Origin: a bacterium | GTDB taxonomy: Bacteria > Verrucomicrobiota > Verrucomicrobiia > Verrucomicrobiales > Akkermansiaceae | Assembly: GCA_018222765.1 (NCBI GenBank) | Contig: JAAEZT010000001.1 | Location: forward strand, 145,462-209,461 | Reading direction: 5' to 3' | Length of the DNA stretch: 64,000 bases | Shown here: piece by piece, positions 33,623-42,403 of the stretch | Layout of the letters: each line of letters begins with the position of its first letter | How positions within the stretch are numbered: the stretch's first letter is position 1 | Made by a program: the position numbers and the translations under genes | The notes under the pieces: generated by a model | The model's database searches: none | What the model was told of the DNA's origin: nothing | The model's input: the letters and a program-made list of their open reading frames with translations, nothing else

Positions 33623-33632
33623 GGAACGTTCC
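33623..33632. promoter_or_regulatory. Palindrome GGAACGTTCC before a hydrolase gene
   Basis: A perfect 10-bp palindrome located 15 bp before the start of the hydrolase gene at 33648, in a 40-bp gap. It could be an operator, but single 10-bp palindromes also occur by chance. Confidence 0.25.
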
Positions 33633-33647
33633 GCTTCTTAACTGGTC

Positions 33648-35819
33648 ATGTTACTCTTTAAAATGGGCATCGTATTTGCGTGCCTTTTCTCTCTGATCTT
33701 TGGCACAGCGGCAAATGCTGACGAAAAGCCCAAGTTCACCGACTACTGCGAGCGTCTCGAGCAAGAAATCCAGGGAAAGAAGCACGGCTTCCTCGCGGGG
33801 AACGTGACTTATTATGTCGGCGGGTATCACGCCAGCTGGAAACTTTACGAAGACGAAACCATCGGGCTAACCCACCCTTTTCATCACGATCTCCGCGGTC
33901 GTGGTGCCGCCCTCGTTGAGAGTGGAATCAGCGGTAGCGAGAATACCGGAAGAGGAAACGACTTCATGAGCTGGGAGTTCTACAAGGACACCCGCGTTCT
34001 CTACGGCAGCGTCATCATTGATGGAAAAACTTACAAACATCCAAAGCCTACGAGCATGCGTTGGCGACCCGACAAGATGATCTGTGAGTATGAAGTCGCC
34101 GGCGTTACGCTCAGGGAAGAAAAATTCATCGGCGCCAATGATGCCGCGGCCTCCATCATCACAGCTTCAAAACCGGTCATCCTCCAGTTCTCCGGTCAGA
34201 GTCTCTTCACTAGGAACAGCGTCTCCTCTTCCGCGACGATCAGATATGATGCCAAAACCAAGGCTCTCGTCATTGCCGAAGCCGGAATGATGAAAGCCCG
34301 ACCCGACCCCGATGGCCCTGAGCGCGTCGGCCCCTCCATCTACACCGGCATGAGCACGGTGATGGGCTCCTCTCGCCAGTTCGCGGAATCTCTGGTCACC
34401 AAGAGGGACGAGAAAGGCATCCAGCATTACACCTTCTCCGTCCCCTGTGACACCAAGGGTACAGTCGTTTCCTGGGCGATGCATGACGACGAAGCCCCCG
34501 CCCTTCAGGCCGCAACCGAGATCATCAAAAATCACCAGTCCTTGCTCTCAGCCAAGACCGCCGAAATGAACCGGCAGCTCAATGAGGAGATCCCCTACTT
34601 TCGGTGCCCAAACGACAAGTTTGTCGATATCTACTATTACCTCTGGTCGCTCTACCTCATGTATCATATCGAAGTGGGTAAGGGATGGGAACTCGAGGGA
34701 CACACCCAAACCGCGGTGAACAATTTCCTCGGACTTCACCGCTATGATGCGGCCTTCCAAATCAAAGTGGGAGCCTGGACCACCGACAAACGCAGGTTCG
34801 CCTATGGCAACGTCCTTACCTGGAAACACCTCACCGAGAACAACCGCTTCCGGGAACACCCCAACGGGGCCCGGGAGATTTCTGACAATAAAGGCACCAC
34901 TTGGCACAGCGGCGCCTACGGACCTGAGACTTCAGAACACATCCTGGGAGCTTGGCAGATCTACCAACACACAGGCGACTTGGACTTCCTTCGGGATGCT
35001 TACGAAGACCATTTCGAGAAACTCTTTCGCAAACGCCTCACCGGTTTCGCAATGAACGACTTCGAGGTTGGCGACACCCTCGAAAACATGGCTCGCGTCC
35101 TCGGCAAGGAAGATGACGTAAAGCACTGGAAAAAATTGATCCGCCGTGACCCCGAACACATCCGGCTTATGTTCGACCAGCGTTGGGAATTAAACGGAGT
35201 GCCCAACTACTTCGCAGCCCCACCAAACAAAATGCTCATGACCAATGCATTTTGGGCCATGCGCTCTCCCTATTTCCCAAAAGAATACGCGCAAGCGATG
35301 GTTGAGGACTGGGCTCTTGATCGAGAGAAAGGCTTTTACGGCGAATGGTTCCCGCTCGCAATGGCTAAGGAATCGGCAAAGAGCTTCGCAACCCAAGACG
35401 ACCATGCTTTCGGCTACACTCCCGACACCGCCTACTTCACGCTCGACGGGATGTTCCGCCAGGGTCTCGTGGCCGAGGCCACCGAGCTAACCCTCAACCA
35501 CCTCTCGCACTACAACTACCACCACGAATGGAAGATCCCTGTCGCCCCCGAAGCCTACGAGCGCGATCTCACCCTCTTCGGCGACCAATATTCCAACTTC
35601 AATGCCGGTAAGATCCTCCTCTATCTCGAAGGCATGGGGGGGCTGAACGTATCCCTCCCGGATCAAAAACTCACCCTTCGTCCCGCATTACCCAAAGCCT
35701 GGGAGTGGATGGAGATCCGGCTTCCCATTCAAAACCAATGGACGCATATTCACTATCGCCACGACCGAATCCAAGTCAAGGGCAGCCCAATTCCTTGGGA
35801 ATTATTTAAGCAGCCCTAA
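33648..35819 (+). CDS. Secreted six-hairpin-type hydrolase, paralogue A
   Basis: A 723-residue exported protein with a signal peptide (about 1-24). The body starts with a beta-rich domain (GLTHPFHHDLRGRG, MRWRPDKMICEYEV) and continues as an all-helical barrel. Motifs include PYFRCPNDKFVDIYYYLWSL, HTQTAVNNFLGLHRYDAAFQ and FGDQYSNFNAGKILLYL. The layout (beta-sandwich plus (alpha/alpha)6 barrel) is that of many glycoside hydrolases, but I cannot assign a GH family. It is clearly paralogous to the C-terminal two thirds of the protein at 42404-45505. Acidic residues conserved in both, such as the Asp in HR(Y/F)DA, are candidate catalytic groups. It sits between a GH63-like gene and an aldose epimerase. 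Confidence 0.8.
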   Translation: MLLFKMGIVFACLFSLIFGTAANADEKPKFTDYCERLEQEIQGKKHGFLAGNVTYYVGGYHASWKLYEDETIGLTHPFHHDLRGRGAALVESGISGSENTGRGNDFMSWEFYKDTRVLYGSVIIDGKTYKHPKPTSMRWRPDKMICEYEVAGVTLREEKFIGANDAAASIITASKPVILQFSGQSLFTRNSVSSSATIRYDAKTKALVIAEAGMMKARPDPDGPERVGPSIYTGMSTVMGSSRQFAESLVTKRDEKGIQHYTFSVPCDTKGTVVSWAMHDDEAPALQAATEIIKNHQSLLSAKTAEMNRQLNEEIPYFRCPNDKFVDIYYYLWSLYLMYHIEVGKGWELEGHTQTAVNNFLGLHRYDAAFQIKVGAWTTDKRRFAYGNVLTWKHLTENNRFREHPNGAREISDNKGTTWHSGAYGPETSEHILGAWQIYQHTGDLDFLRDAYEDHFEKLFRKRLTGFAMNDFEVGDTLENMARVLGKEDDVKHWKKLIRRDPEHIRLMFDQRWELNGVPNYFAAPPNKMLMTNAFWAMRSPYFPKEYAQAMVEDWALDREKGFYGEWFPLAMAKESAKSFATQDDHAFGYTPDTAYFTLDGMFRQGLVAEATELTLNHLSHYNYHHEWKIPVAPEAYERDLTLFGDQYSNFNAGKILLYLEGMGGLNVSLPDQKLTLRPALPKAWEWMEIRLPIQNQWTHIHYRHDRIQVKGSPIPWELFKQP

Positions 35820-35836
35820 AGCCATCAAGCCCACTT

Positions 35837-35879
35837 TCTACAAAAATAAGACCAAACTCTCAATCCCGCACTCTTGCCT
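35837..35879 (+). promoter_or_regulatory. Conserved 43-bp upstream element, copy 2
   Basis: TCTACAAAAATAAGACCAAA begins this copy. It lies 35 bp before the aldose 1-epimerase start and aligns without gaps with the copies at 30100 and 37126. It marks a probable transcription start within the hydrolase gene run. Confidence 0.75.
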
Positions 35880-35914
35880 GCAGATCGAGGCATCCACTGT
35901 AATCCCATTATTCC

Positions 35915-37081
35915 ATGAAATTATTCCACTCTACCTCAACCTTACTCTCTGCCCTTGTCATGACCCTCGCTTCATCCTGCTCCGACCCCGAGAATAACGA
36001 GAATCAACCAACACTCGAAACCTCTGTCTACGGAACACTGCCCGATCAGCAGGAGGTGAAAATCTTCACTCTCACAAACGCAAACGGCATGACCGCAAAG
36101 GTCACCGAATACGGTGCCATTTTGGTATCCGTCACCAGTGCCGACAAAAATGGCAAACAAGCCGACCTAACCCACGGTTACGATGACCTAGACGGATGGC
36201 TCACCAACACTTCCTACTTTGGTTCGAGCGTGGGACGCTTTGGCAATCGAATCGCGGACGGAAAGTTCACTCTTGATGAAAAAGAGTATCAGCTCGCAAC
36301 TAACAACGACCCCGGCGGCATCCCCTGTCATTTGCACGGCGGCATCAAAGGCTTTGATAAGGTTCTTTGGAAAGGCGAGCCATTCGAAACAAAGAACGCC
36401 AGAGGAGTCAAATTCACCTACGTCAGCGCCGATGGCGAAGAAGGCTATCCCGGAAAGCTTACTGTCGAGACGACATACACGCTCAATGACAAAGACGAAT
36501 TGAGTTGGGAAACACAGGCCACCACTGATGCTCCCACGATTTTGAATATCGTGCACCATTCCTATTGGAACCTGAGTGGCGACTCTTCGACCTCGATCAA
36601 TGACCACGAACTCACTCTCTTTGCAGACCACTACCTTCCCACAAATGCTGGCCTGATTCCAACTGGAGAAAAAGCTCCCGTGAGCGGAACACCGCTGGAT
36701 TTCACCGAAGCAACGCCAATTGGAAAACGGGTCGGGGAGGACTTCGAAGCGCTCAAACTGGGCGGCGGCTACGACCACGCTTGGGTGCTTCGTGGCGACA
36801 AGGAGGGCGAACTCACCAAGGCGGCCAGACTACACGATCCAAAGTCGGGAAGAATTCTCGAAATTCTCACCAACCAGCCCGCAATCCAATTTTACGGCGG
36901 GAATTTTCTGGATGGAAAAGTCACCGGAAAAAACGGCCAAAAATATCAATACCGGACCGCACTCTGTCTGGAAACCGAAGGGTGGCCGGACGCTCCAAAC
37001 AACCCCTCAGCTCCAAGTGCCGTCCTTCGCCCTGGAGAAACTTATCGCCACATCATGGTTCACCGCTTCTCTGCGGAATAA
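35915..37081 (+). CDS. Aldose 1-epimerase, lipoprotein form
   Basis: A 388-residue galactose-mutarotase-like enzyme that interconverts alpha and beta anomers of aldoses. The N-terminus is a lipoprotein signal (TLASSCSDPE, lipobox LASSC with Cys22), so the enzyme is exported and lipid-anchored, unlike cytosolic GalM. The fold is shown by SVGRFGNRIADG, CHLHGGIKGFDK (substrate His), NIVHHSYWNLSG (second His) and CLETEGWPDAPNNP (the catalytic Glu; usual text is ETQHFPDSPN). Placing an epimerase outside the cytosol fits processing of sugars freed by the neighbouring hydrolases. The gene is preceded by a copy of the 43-bp element. Confidence 0.92.
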   Translation: MKLFHSTSTLLSALVMTLASSCSDPENNENQPTLETSVYGTLPDQQEVKIFTLTNANGMTAKVTEYGAILVSVTSADKNGKQADLTHGYDDLDGWLTNTSYFGSSVGRFGNRIADGKFTLDEKEYQLATNNDPGGIPCHLHGGIKGFDKVLWKGEPFETKNARGVKFTYVSADGEEGYPGKLTVETTYTLNDKDELSWETQATTDAPTILNIVHHSYWNLSGDSSTSINDHELTLFADHYLPTNAGLIPTGEKAPVSGTPLDFTEATPIGKRVGEDFEALKLGGGYDHAWVLRGDKEGELTKAARLHDPKSGRILEILTNQPAIQFYGGNFLDGKVTGKNGQKYQYRTALCLETEGWPDAPNNPSAPSAVLRPGETYRHIMVHRFSAE

Positions 37082-37125
37082 TTTCACATCAGCGAATTGC
37101 GCCGAGCAACTGCTCCGGTTCGACT

Positions 37126-37168
37126 TCTACAAAAACTGGCCCGAAATCTCAACCCCACAATCTCGCTT
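37126..37168 (+). promoter_or_regulatory. Conserved 43-bp upstream element, copy 3
   Basis: TCTACAAAAACTGGCCCGAA begins this copy, 81 bp before the lectin-like gene at 37250. C(A/G)AAA-type segments recur 12 bp apart within it and in the other copies (positions 5 and 17), which could be direct half-sites for a regulator. Confidence 0.75.
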
Positions 37169-37249
37169 ACCACCGGCTTTGCATCTAGTATTCAGTTGCG
37201 AAATTGTCGCTAGGACTAGTTCCCCAAAAACAAACACCGAATTATCGAC

Positions 37250-38251
37250 ATGAGAAACATCAAACAGACCATTCACAGAGGGAAAAACAATCCGGTTTTC
37301 GTGGTTTTGGCGGCCTTCGCTTGGATTCCGTGTGCCAAGGCGCAAGTCGAGTTTTTCTCTGAAGACTTCACCGGGCCTCTCGATACAGGCGTCTGGTCTC
37401 AAAACGGGAACGCAAATGGCCACACCGGAATTGAGGATGGCTCTTATGTCATGACCGCCGAAAATGGTGCTGGCGGAACAAAGCTGGTCCGCTTCATTGA
37501 TGGCACCGCTGGCTCATTCCGAAATGAAATCGAAGTGGATCTGGAACCCTTCCGTCTTGATGCCAATCCCGGCACCCAGTCGGATTTTAAATGGAAAATG
37601 TTCGGCCCCGACGGCTTCATGGAAATCGTTCTCAACAGCTTTGGAGCGATGCGCTTGTTCCATAATGATTCAGACGGAGGAGGCGGAAACATCCAACCCA
37701 ACACCAACATCGAAATCGCGGATGGCGATCGATTGAAGCTTGTCTATGAGTACAATATCGACACGGATAAAATTACAGTCACCTACGCCCTTAACGACGA
37801 CCCCGAAATCCTGTTTTATAGTGGAGGAGGCATCGATGGGCCGATTGGCGATATCATCACGAACTTTGTTGAGGTCGAGAATTTCAAATGGGGCAGTAAT
37901 CAGGCCATTAAAATTGTCACCGGCATAGACTACTGGAATCTTGTCGATCCGCTTGTCGATCCTGTCGACCCTTCGGAGCCCGAGCCGCTAGCGATCACCG
38001 AGATTGACTACGATCCTGTCGCCGACACTTTCCGCTTCACATGGAATTCAGAGCCCGGAAAAATCTACGCAATCAACTGGGGCTTCGATCTTACCACCTG
38101 GGACTTTGACATCTCAGACGACATTGCCTCTCAAGGAACGACCACGACCTACCCAGCTCTCGAAGAGCCAGCCGAGCCTAACCCTGGGGCAACACCCAGT
38201 GGTCCTCCCAGGGTGATTTTCTTCCGAGTTGAGGAACAATCCGCGCCATAA
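37250..38251 (+). CDS. Secreted lectin-like (LamG-type) protein
   Basis: A 333-residue exported protein. The signal peptide (about 1-32, FVVLAAFAWIPCAKA) is followed by the same lectin-like module as the PEP-CTERM protein at 30202: SEDFTGPLDTGVWSQNG, GGTKLVRFIDG, FGPDGFMEIVLNSFG and KITVTYALNDD. A proline/aspartate-rich linker leads to a C-terminal domain with FRFTWNSEPGKIYAINWGFD and LTTWDF, a motif common in secreted Verrucomicrobia proteins. There is no PEP-CTERM tail. It probably binds the substrate or another surface component. The next gene starts 31 bp downstream, so it leads a likely three-gene operon with CotH and the fused hydrolase. Confidence 0.8.
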   Translation: MRNIKQTIHRGKNNPVFVVLAAFAWIPCAKAQVEFFSEDFTGPLDTGVWSQNGNANGHTGIEDGSYVMTAENGAGGTKLVRFIDGTAGSFRNEIEVDLEPFRLDANPGTQSDFKWKMFGPDGFMEIVLNSFGAMRLFHNDSDGGGGNIQPNTNIEIADGDRLKLVYEYNIDTDKITVTYALNDDPEILFYSGGGIDGPIGDIITNFVEVENFKWGSNQAIKIVTGIDYWNLVDPLVDPVDPSEPEPLAITEIDYDPVADTFRFTWNSEPGKIYAINWGFDLTTWDFDISDDIASQGTTTTYPALEEPAEPNPGATPSGPPRVIFFRVEEQSAP

Positions 38252-38282
38252 TCGCCTGCCGATCTATTTATTCTGTAATCTG

Positions 38283-41200
38283 ATGTGGAAATTGCCCCTG
38301 CTATCCTGCATCGGCATCGCGTCAGGAGCTCCCGTCATCAACGAGATTCACTTCAACCCGCCGGAGAATCCGGTGAGGCAGGAGTTCATCGAAATCTACA
38401 ATCCCGGACCTGACGCGGTCGACCTCAATGGCTGGCGAATTTCTTCGGCCGTCGACTTTACCTTCACCAATCCGACGCCACTTCCGGCAGGCTCTTTCGT
38501 CTTGATTGCAGAAGACCCGGCGACGATGGCGTCTACTTTCGGCGTGTCGTCTCACGGCCCTTGGCTTGGAAAGCTTAATTCCGATGGCGAGACGGTTCGA
38601 CTCCGTGACACGACTGACTCCGTGATCGATGAAGCCGACTACAAGGTGGGATTCCCCTGGCCCGTCACCGCGAATGGCGGAGGCCCTTCAATCGAGCTCA
38701 TCAGCGCGGATCTCGACAACGGACTTGGCAGCTCGTGGCGGTCCTCTCTCTCCGATCCAACACCAGGAAGGATCAACAGCGTCTTCGCGTCAAATGCCGC
38801 GCCCGGAATTCGCAAAGTCACCCACTCGCCAAAGACGCCGACTTCCAGTGATACCATCACCATTACCGCGCGGATCACGGATCCCGATGGTGTCGCTTCG
38901 GTCGCGCTCGACTACCAGCTTGTCACTCCCGGCAACTACCGCCCCTCCCACCTTCCCCACCCGATCGTGAGCAGACGCATCCCGGCAGCCCTCACCAACC
39001 CGGAGACTCCCCTCTCCGAAAATCCAGACTACAACGATCCCGCGAATTGGACCATCCTTACGATGCAAGACGACGGACTTGGTGCCGACGACCTCGCCGA
39101 CGACGGCATCTTTAGCGTGGCAATCCCTCCTCAATCACATCGCACCCTACTACGTTATCGTATCACAGTAGAGGATGAAGAAGGCCTCGCCGCGCGCGTT
39201 CCCTACCCCGATGATTCCGCACTCAACTTCGCATGTTTCATCTACGACGGTGTGCCCGATTACAACGGCCACTCTTCGGAGGATCTGACAACCCTACCTC
39301 TCTACCAGGTGATCACGCGCGACGCTGATTGGCGCGAATGCTACGCCTGGAGCTCGTCCAACCAAATCAATCAGGGTGAAGGTCACCGTGACCGCCATTT
39401 CTACAACTGGACCGGCACCTTCGTATACAACGGCGTTGTTTATGACAATATTCGCTACCGATTGCGCGGAGCCAACGGCCGTTATCAAAAGAGCGGCAAG
39501 CGTTCGATGCGCTTTCGCTTCAACAATGGCCACTACATTCAAGCGCACCGACAGGACGGCACTCCCTTCAAGAAAAAGTGGCGCACTCTCACCACAGGAA
39601 AGGGATTCGAAAACCGTGGCACTCTCACCTACTCGCTCAACGAAGCGATCAATATGTTTCTTTGGAACAAAATCGGCCTACCTGCCCAAGACACTCTGTG
39701 GGCGCACCTGCGGGTCATCGACAGCGTCGAAGAAGCCCCGGATCAGTGGCGTGGTGACTTCTGGGGCCTGCAGTATGTTGTCGAAACCTATGACGTCCGC
39801 TTTCTCGAGGAGCACGGACTGCCCAAAGGAAATCTCTACAAGTTGATCAATCAGGAAAAAGGCTGGGAGCGACAACAACGATACCAGGGAGCCTTCGCAC
39901 CGACCGACGGCTCGGACCACGACACCATTGAAGACACCCTGACTGGAAACAGCAGTGAGGCCTTTATCCGCGAGCATGTCGACCTCAAGAAATACTCCCT
40001 TTATCACGGCCTCTCCGAAGCAATCCGGAGCTACGACTTCTGGCCCAGTGCCAATAAGAACATGGCTTACTACTTTTATCCCGACTACACGGCCAGCAAC
40101 GAAGGCAAAGGCAAGTTGTGGATCTTGCCATGGGACAGTGATGCCACCTGGGGACCCTCTTTTAACGAGGGACATGACGTGGTCTACAATTCCATCTTTC
40201 CCACGACCTCAACCGGAGGTGATAACGCCTCCACTCCGGAACTCTGGCCCGATTACTACAACACCATTCGCGAAATCCGTGACCTCCTCTGGCAGGAGGA
40301 CCAAATAAGCCCGCTGATTGAACAATTTTCCGAAGTGATCGCGCCTATTATCCCGGCAGACTCTGATCGCTGGAAGGGCTCCCCGCCGGATGCTGGAAAC
40401 TACAACGCGCTCGGCGGAAAGGGTGCGATCTCGCTCGACGCATTGGTCGAAGACCTCAACAACTTTGCGTTCGTCGGAGGAAGCTGGCCCGGCGGCAATG
40501 TGGGATCCGGTGGCCGCGCGGCGCACCTTGACAGTCTTGACGTCACAAGCGGCGAGGCTGAGCTCATCCCCGAAACCCCCACCCTCACCTATTCAGGCAC
40601 GGCGGGTTTTCCGAGCGATGGATTAGCCTTCGATTCCTCTCCCTACGCAGATCCCCAGGGTGACGGGAGCTTTGCTGCGATGGAATGGCGGATTGCTGAA
40701 GTCACGCCACCCGGCGGTGGACTTCTCACCATAGTCCCCGCGGGCTCGAACTGGAAGTATCTCGATGACGGGAGTGACCAAGGCACCGCATGGCGGGAAC
40801 CGACATTCGAGGACGAGAGCTGGCCCACGGGCGGCACTCCGGCCGGATATGGTGGAATTTCCGGCGTCGATACTTTCGCAACAACCATCGACTACGGCGG
40901 TATCAATTTCGACCGCCACGAAACCACCTATTTTCGTCGCAGCATCAATCTCGATGATCCCTCTGTCCTCGAATACGTTGAGTTTAACTTGCACCTCGAT
41001 GACGGTGCGGTGATTTACGTCAATGGAACCGAGGTCATCCGCGACGGCTTCGATCCGGACACGGTGATCGCCTACGATGTGCTCTCCGATGATTCTGGAA
41101 ACGAAGGCATCTTCGACAGCTTTCGGATCAGCCCATCATTCTTCGTCGCTGGCGAAAACATCATCGCTGTCGAACTCCATCAAGATTCCCGGGGCAGTAG

Positions 41201-42386
41201 CGATTTGGTTTTTAATCTGGAAGTCACAGCAAAAGAACCTCTGGTCCCAACCGGAGAGACCTTACAGATGGAATGGGACGCCGTCTGGGAATCCGGCGAA
41301 CAAAACACCTTCACGACATCCCAGGCCATCCCATCGGCTCCGATCCGCCCAGGCAGCACCTACCGCGCTCGCGTTCGGCATCAAGACGACACCGGACGTT
41401 GGAGCCACTGGTCAGAGCCCCTGCAGTTAATCGCATCAGCACCAGACACGACCTCTCTTAAGCAAAGCATTGTCATTTCTGAAATCATGTATCACCCAGC
41501 TGATGCCACCCCGGCGGAAGAAGCACTTGGTTTCAGCGATGAAAGTTTCGAGTTCGTCGAAATCACCAACATCGGAAACGCCACTATTGACCTCTCAGGC
41601 CTCCGTTTCACCAAAGGGGTTGATTTTGATTTTCTCGAGGGTGCCCTCACCGATATCGCCCCTGGAGCGCGCGTTCTCGTGGTCAACAACCAAGCCGCCT
41701 TCGAGTCACGTAATGGGGCTGGTCATCCCATCGCCGGCGAATGGGAAATAGGCGACCGCCTCTCCAACAGCGGCGAACAGCTCAAATTATCATATGGCGC
41801 AGGCATCCCGATTCGTGACTTCGTTTACTTCGACGAATCACCTTGGTCTTCGGCACCAGATGGCAATGGCTTTTCCCTCACTTTGATTGATCCCAACTCC
41901 AACCCCGACCATGGCGACCCAGCAAATTGGCGCCCCAGCGTCTCCCAAGGAGGAAGTCCGGGCGACGAGGATGCCTGTAGCTTCGCCTCTTGGGCCGCAG
42001 GCTTCGGACTCACGCCAGACGACCCGAATCTCGACATCGACAAAGACGGGATTGGCTTATTTCGAGAATATGCGCAAGGCGGCCGGCCTGACGCCGCGCT
42101 TCCTGAAGAGGGACTCATTCATCTTAAAATCGAAGACCTCCTCATCGAGCAATCTCCTTCCCCTTACGTGCTCCTCAGCGTCACTCGCAAGCTCGCCGCC
42201 GATGACCTTGAACTCCGCATCGAGAGCAACTCAGGCTCCCTCTCCGGTCCATGGGAAAACGTCACCGACGAGTTCGTCCTGCACTCTCATCAACCTCTTG
42301 CCGGCGGAAACGCCCTCTTACAATACCGGAGCCCCCGACGAGACGATCCCCAACAATATTGGCGGTTAAGATTCATCACAAAGTAG
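38283..42386 (+). CDS. CotH-kinase and lamin-tail giant secreted protein
   Basis: A 1367-residue exported protein. After a short signal peptide come a lamin-tail domain (about 18-160; INEIHFNPPENPVRQEFIEI) and a spacer. A CotH kinase-like domain follows (about 350-640) with NIRYRLRGANGRYQKSGKRS, NMAYYFYP and ILPWDSDATWG, the last carrying the conserved Asp of CotH. Next is a galactose-binding-like domain (about 815-980; YFRRSINLDD, DDGAVIYVNGTEV), a fibronectin-like segment, and a second lamin-tail domain (about 1060-1200). CotH of Bacillus phosphorylates spore-coat proteins; relatives here may modify extracellular proteins. The start is the ATG at 38283. The stop lies 17 bp before the fused hydrolase gene. 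Confidence 0.85.
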   Translation: MWKLPLLSCIGIASGAPVINEIHFNPPENPVRQEFIEIYNPGPDAVDLNGWRISSAVDFTFTNPTPLPAGSFVLIAEDPATMASTFGVSSHGPWLGKLNSDGETVRLRDTTDSVIDEADYKVGFPWPVTANGGGPSIELISADLDNGLGSSWRSSLSDPTPGRINSVFASNAAPGIRKVTHSPKTPTSSDTITITARITDPDGVASVALDYQLVTPGNYRPSHLPHPIVSRRIPAALTNPETPLSENPDYNDPANWTILTMQDDGLGADDLADDGIFSVAIPPQSHRTLLRYRITVEDEEGLAARVPYPDDSALNFACFIYDGVPDYNGHSSEDLTTLPLYQVITRDADWRECYAWSSSNQINQGEGHRDRHFYNWTGTFVYNGVVYDNIRYRLRGANGRYQKSGKRSMRFRFNNGHYIQAHRQDGTPFKKKWRTLTTGKGFENRGTLTYSLNEAINMFLWNKIGLPAQDTLWAHLRVIDSVEEAPDQWRGDFWGLQYVVETYDVRFLEEHGLPKGNLYKLINQEKGWERQQRYQGAFAPTDGSDHDTIEDTLTGNSSEAFIREHVDLKKYSLYHGLSEAIRSYDFWPSANKNMAYYFYPDYTASNEGKGKLWILPWDSDATWGPSFNEGHDVVYNSIFPTTSTGGDNASTPELWPDYYNTIREIRDLLWQEDQISPLIEQFSEVIAPIIPADSDRWKGSPPDAGNYNALGGKGAISLDALVEDLNNFAFVGGSWPGGNVGSGGRAAHLDSLDVTSGEAELIPETPTLTYSGTAGFPSDGLAFDSSPYADPQGDGSFAAMEWRIAEVTPPGGGLLTIVPAGSNWKYLDDGSDQGTAWREPTFEDESWPTGGTPAGYGGISGVDTFATTIDYGGINFDRHETTYFRRSINLDDPSVLEYVEFNLHLDDGAVIYVNGTEVIRDGFDPDTVIAYDVLSDDSGNEGIFDSFRISPSFFVAGENIIAVELHQDSRGSSDLVFNLEVTAKEPLVPTGETLQMEWDAVWESGEQNTFTTSQAIPSAPIRPGSTYRARVRHQDDTGRWSHWSEPLQLIASAPDTTSLKQSIVISEIMYHPADATPAEEALGFSDESFEFVEITNIGNATIDLSGLRFTKGVDFDFLEGALTDIAPGARVLVVNNQAAFESRNGAGHPIAGEWEIGDRLSNSGEQLKLSYGAGIPIRDFVYFDESPWSSAPDGNGFSLTLIDPNSNPDHGDPANWRPSVSQGGSPGDEDACSFASWAAGFGLTPDDPNLDIDKDGIGLFREYAQGGRPDAALPEEGLIHLKIEDLLIEQSPSPYVLLSVTRKLAADDLELRIESNSGSLSGPWENVTDEFVLHSHQPLAGGNALLQYRSPRRDDPQQYWRLRFITK

Positions 42387-42403
42387 CTTCGCACGCCGAT
42401 CAA

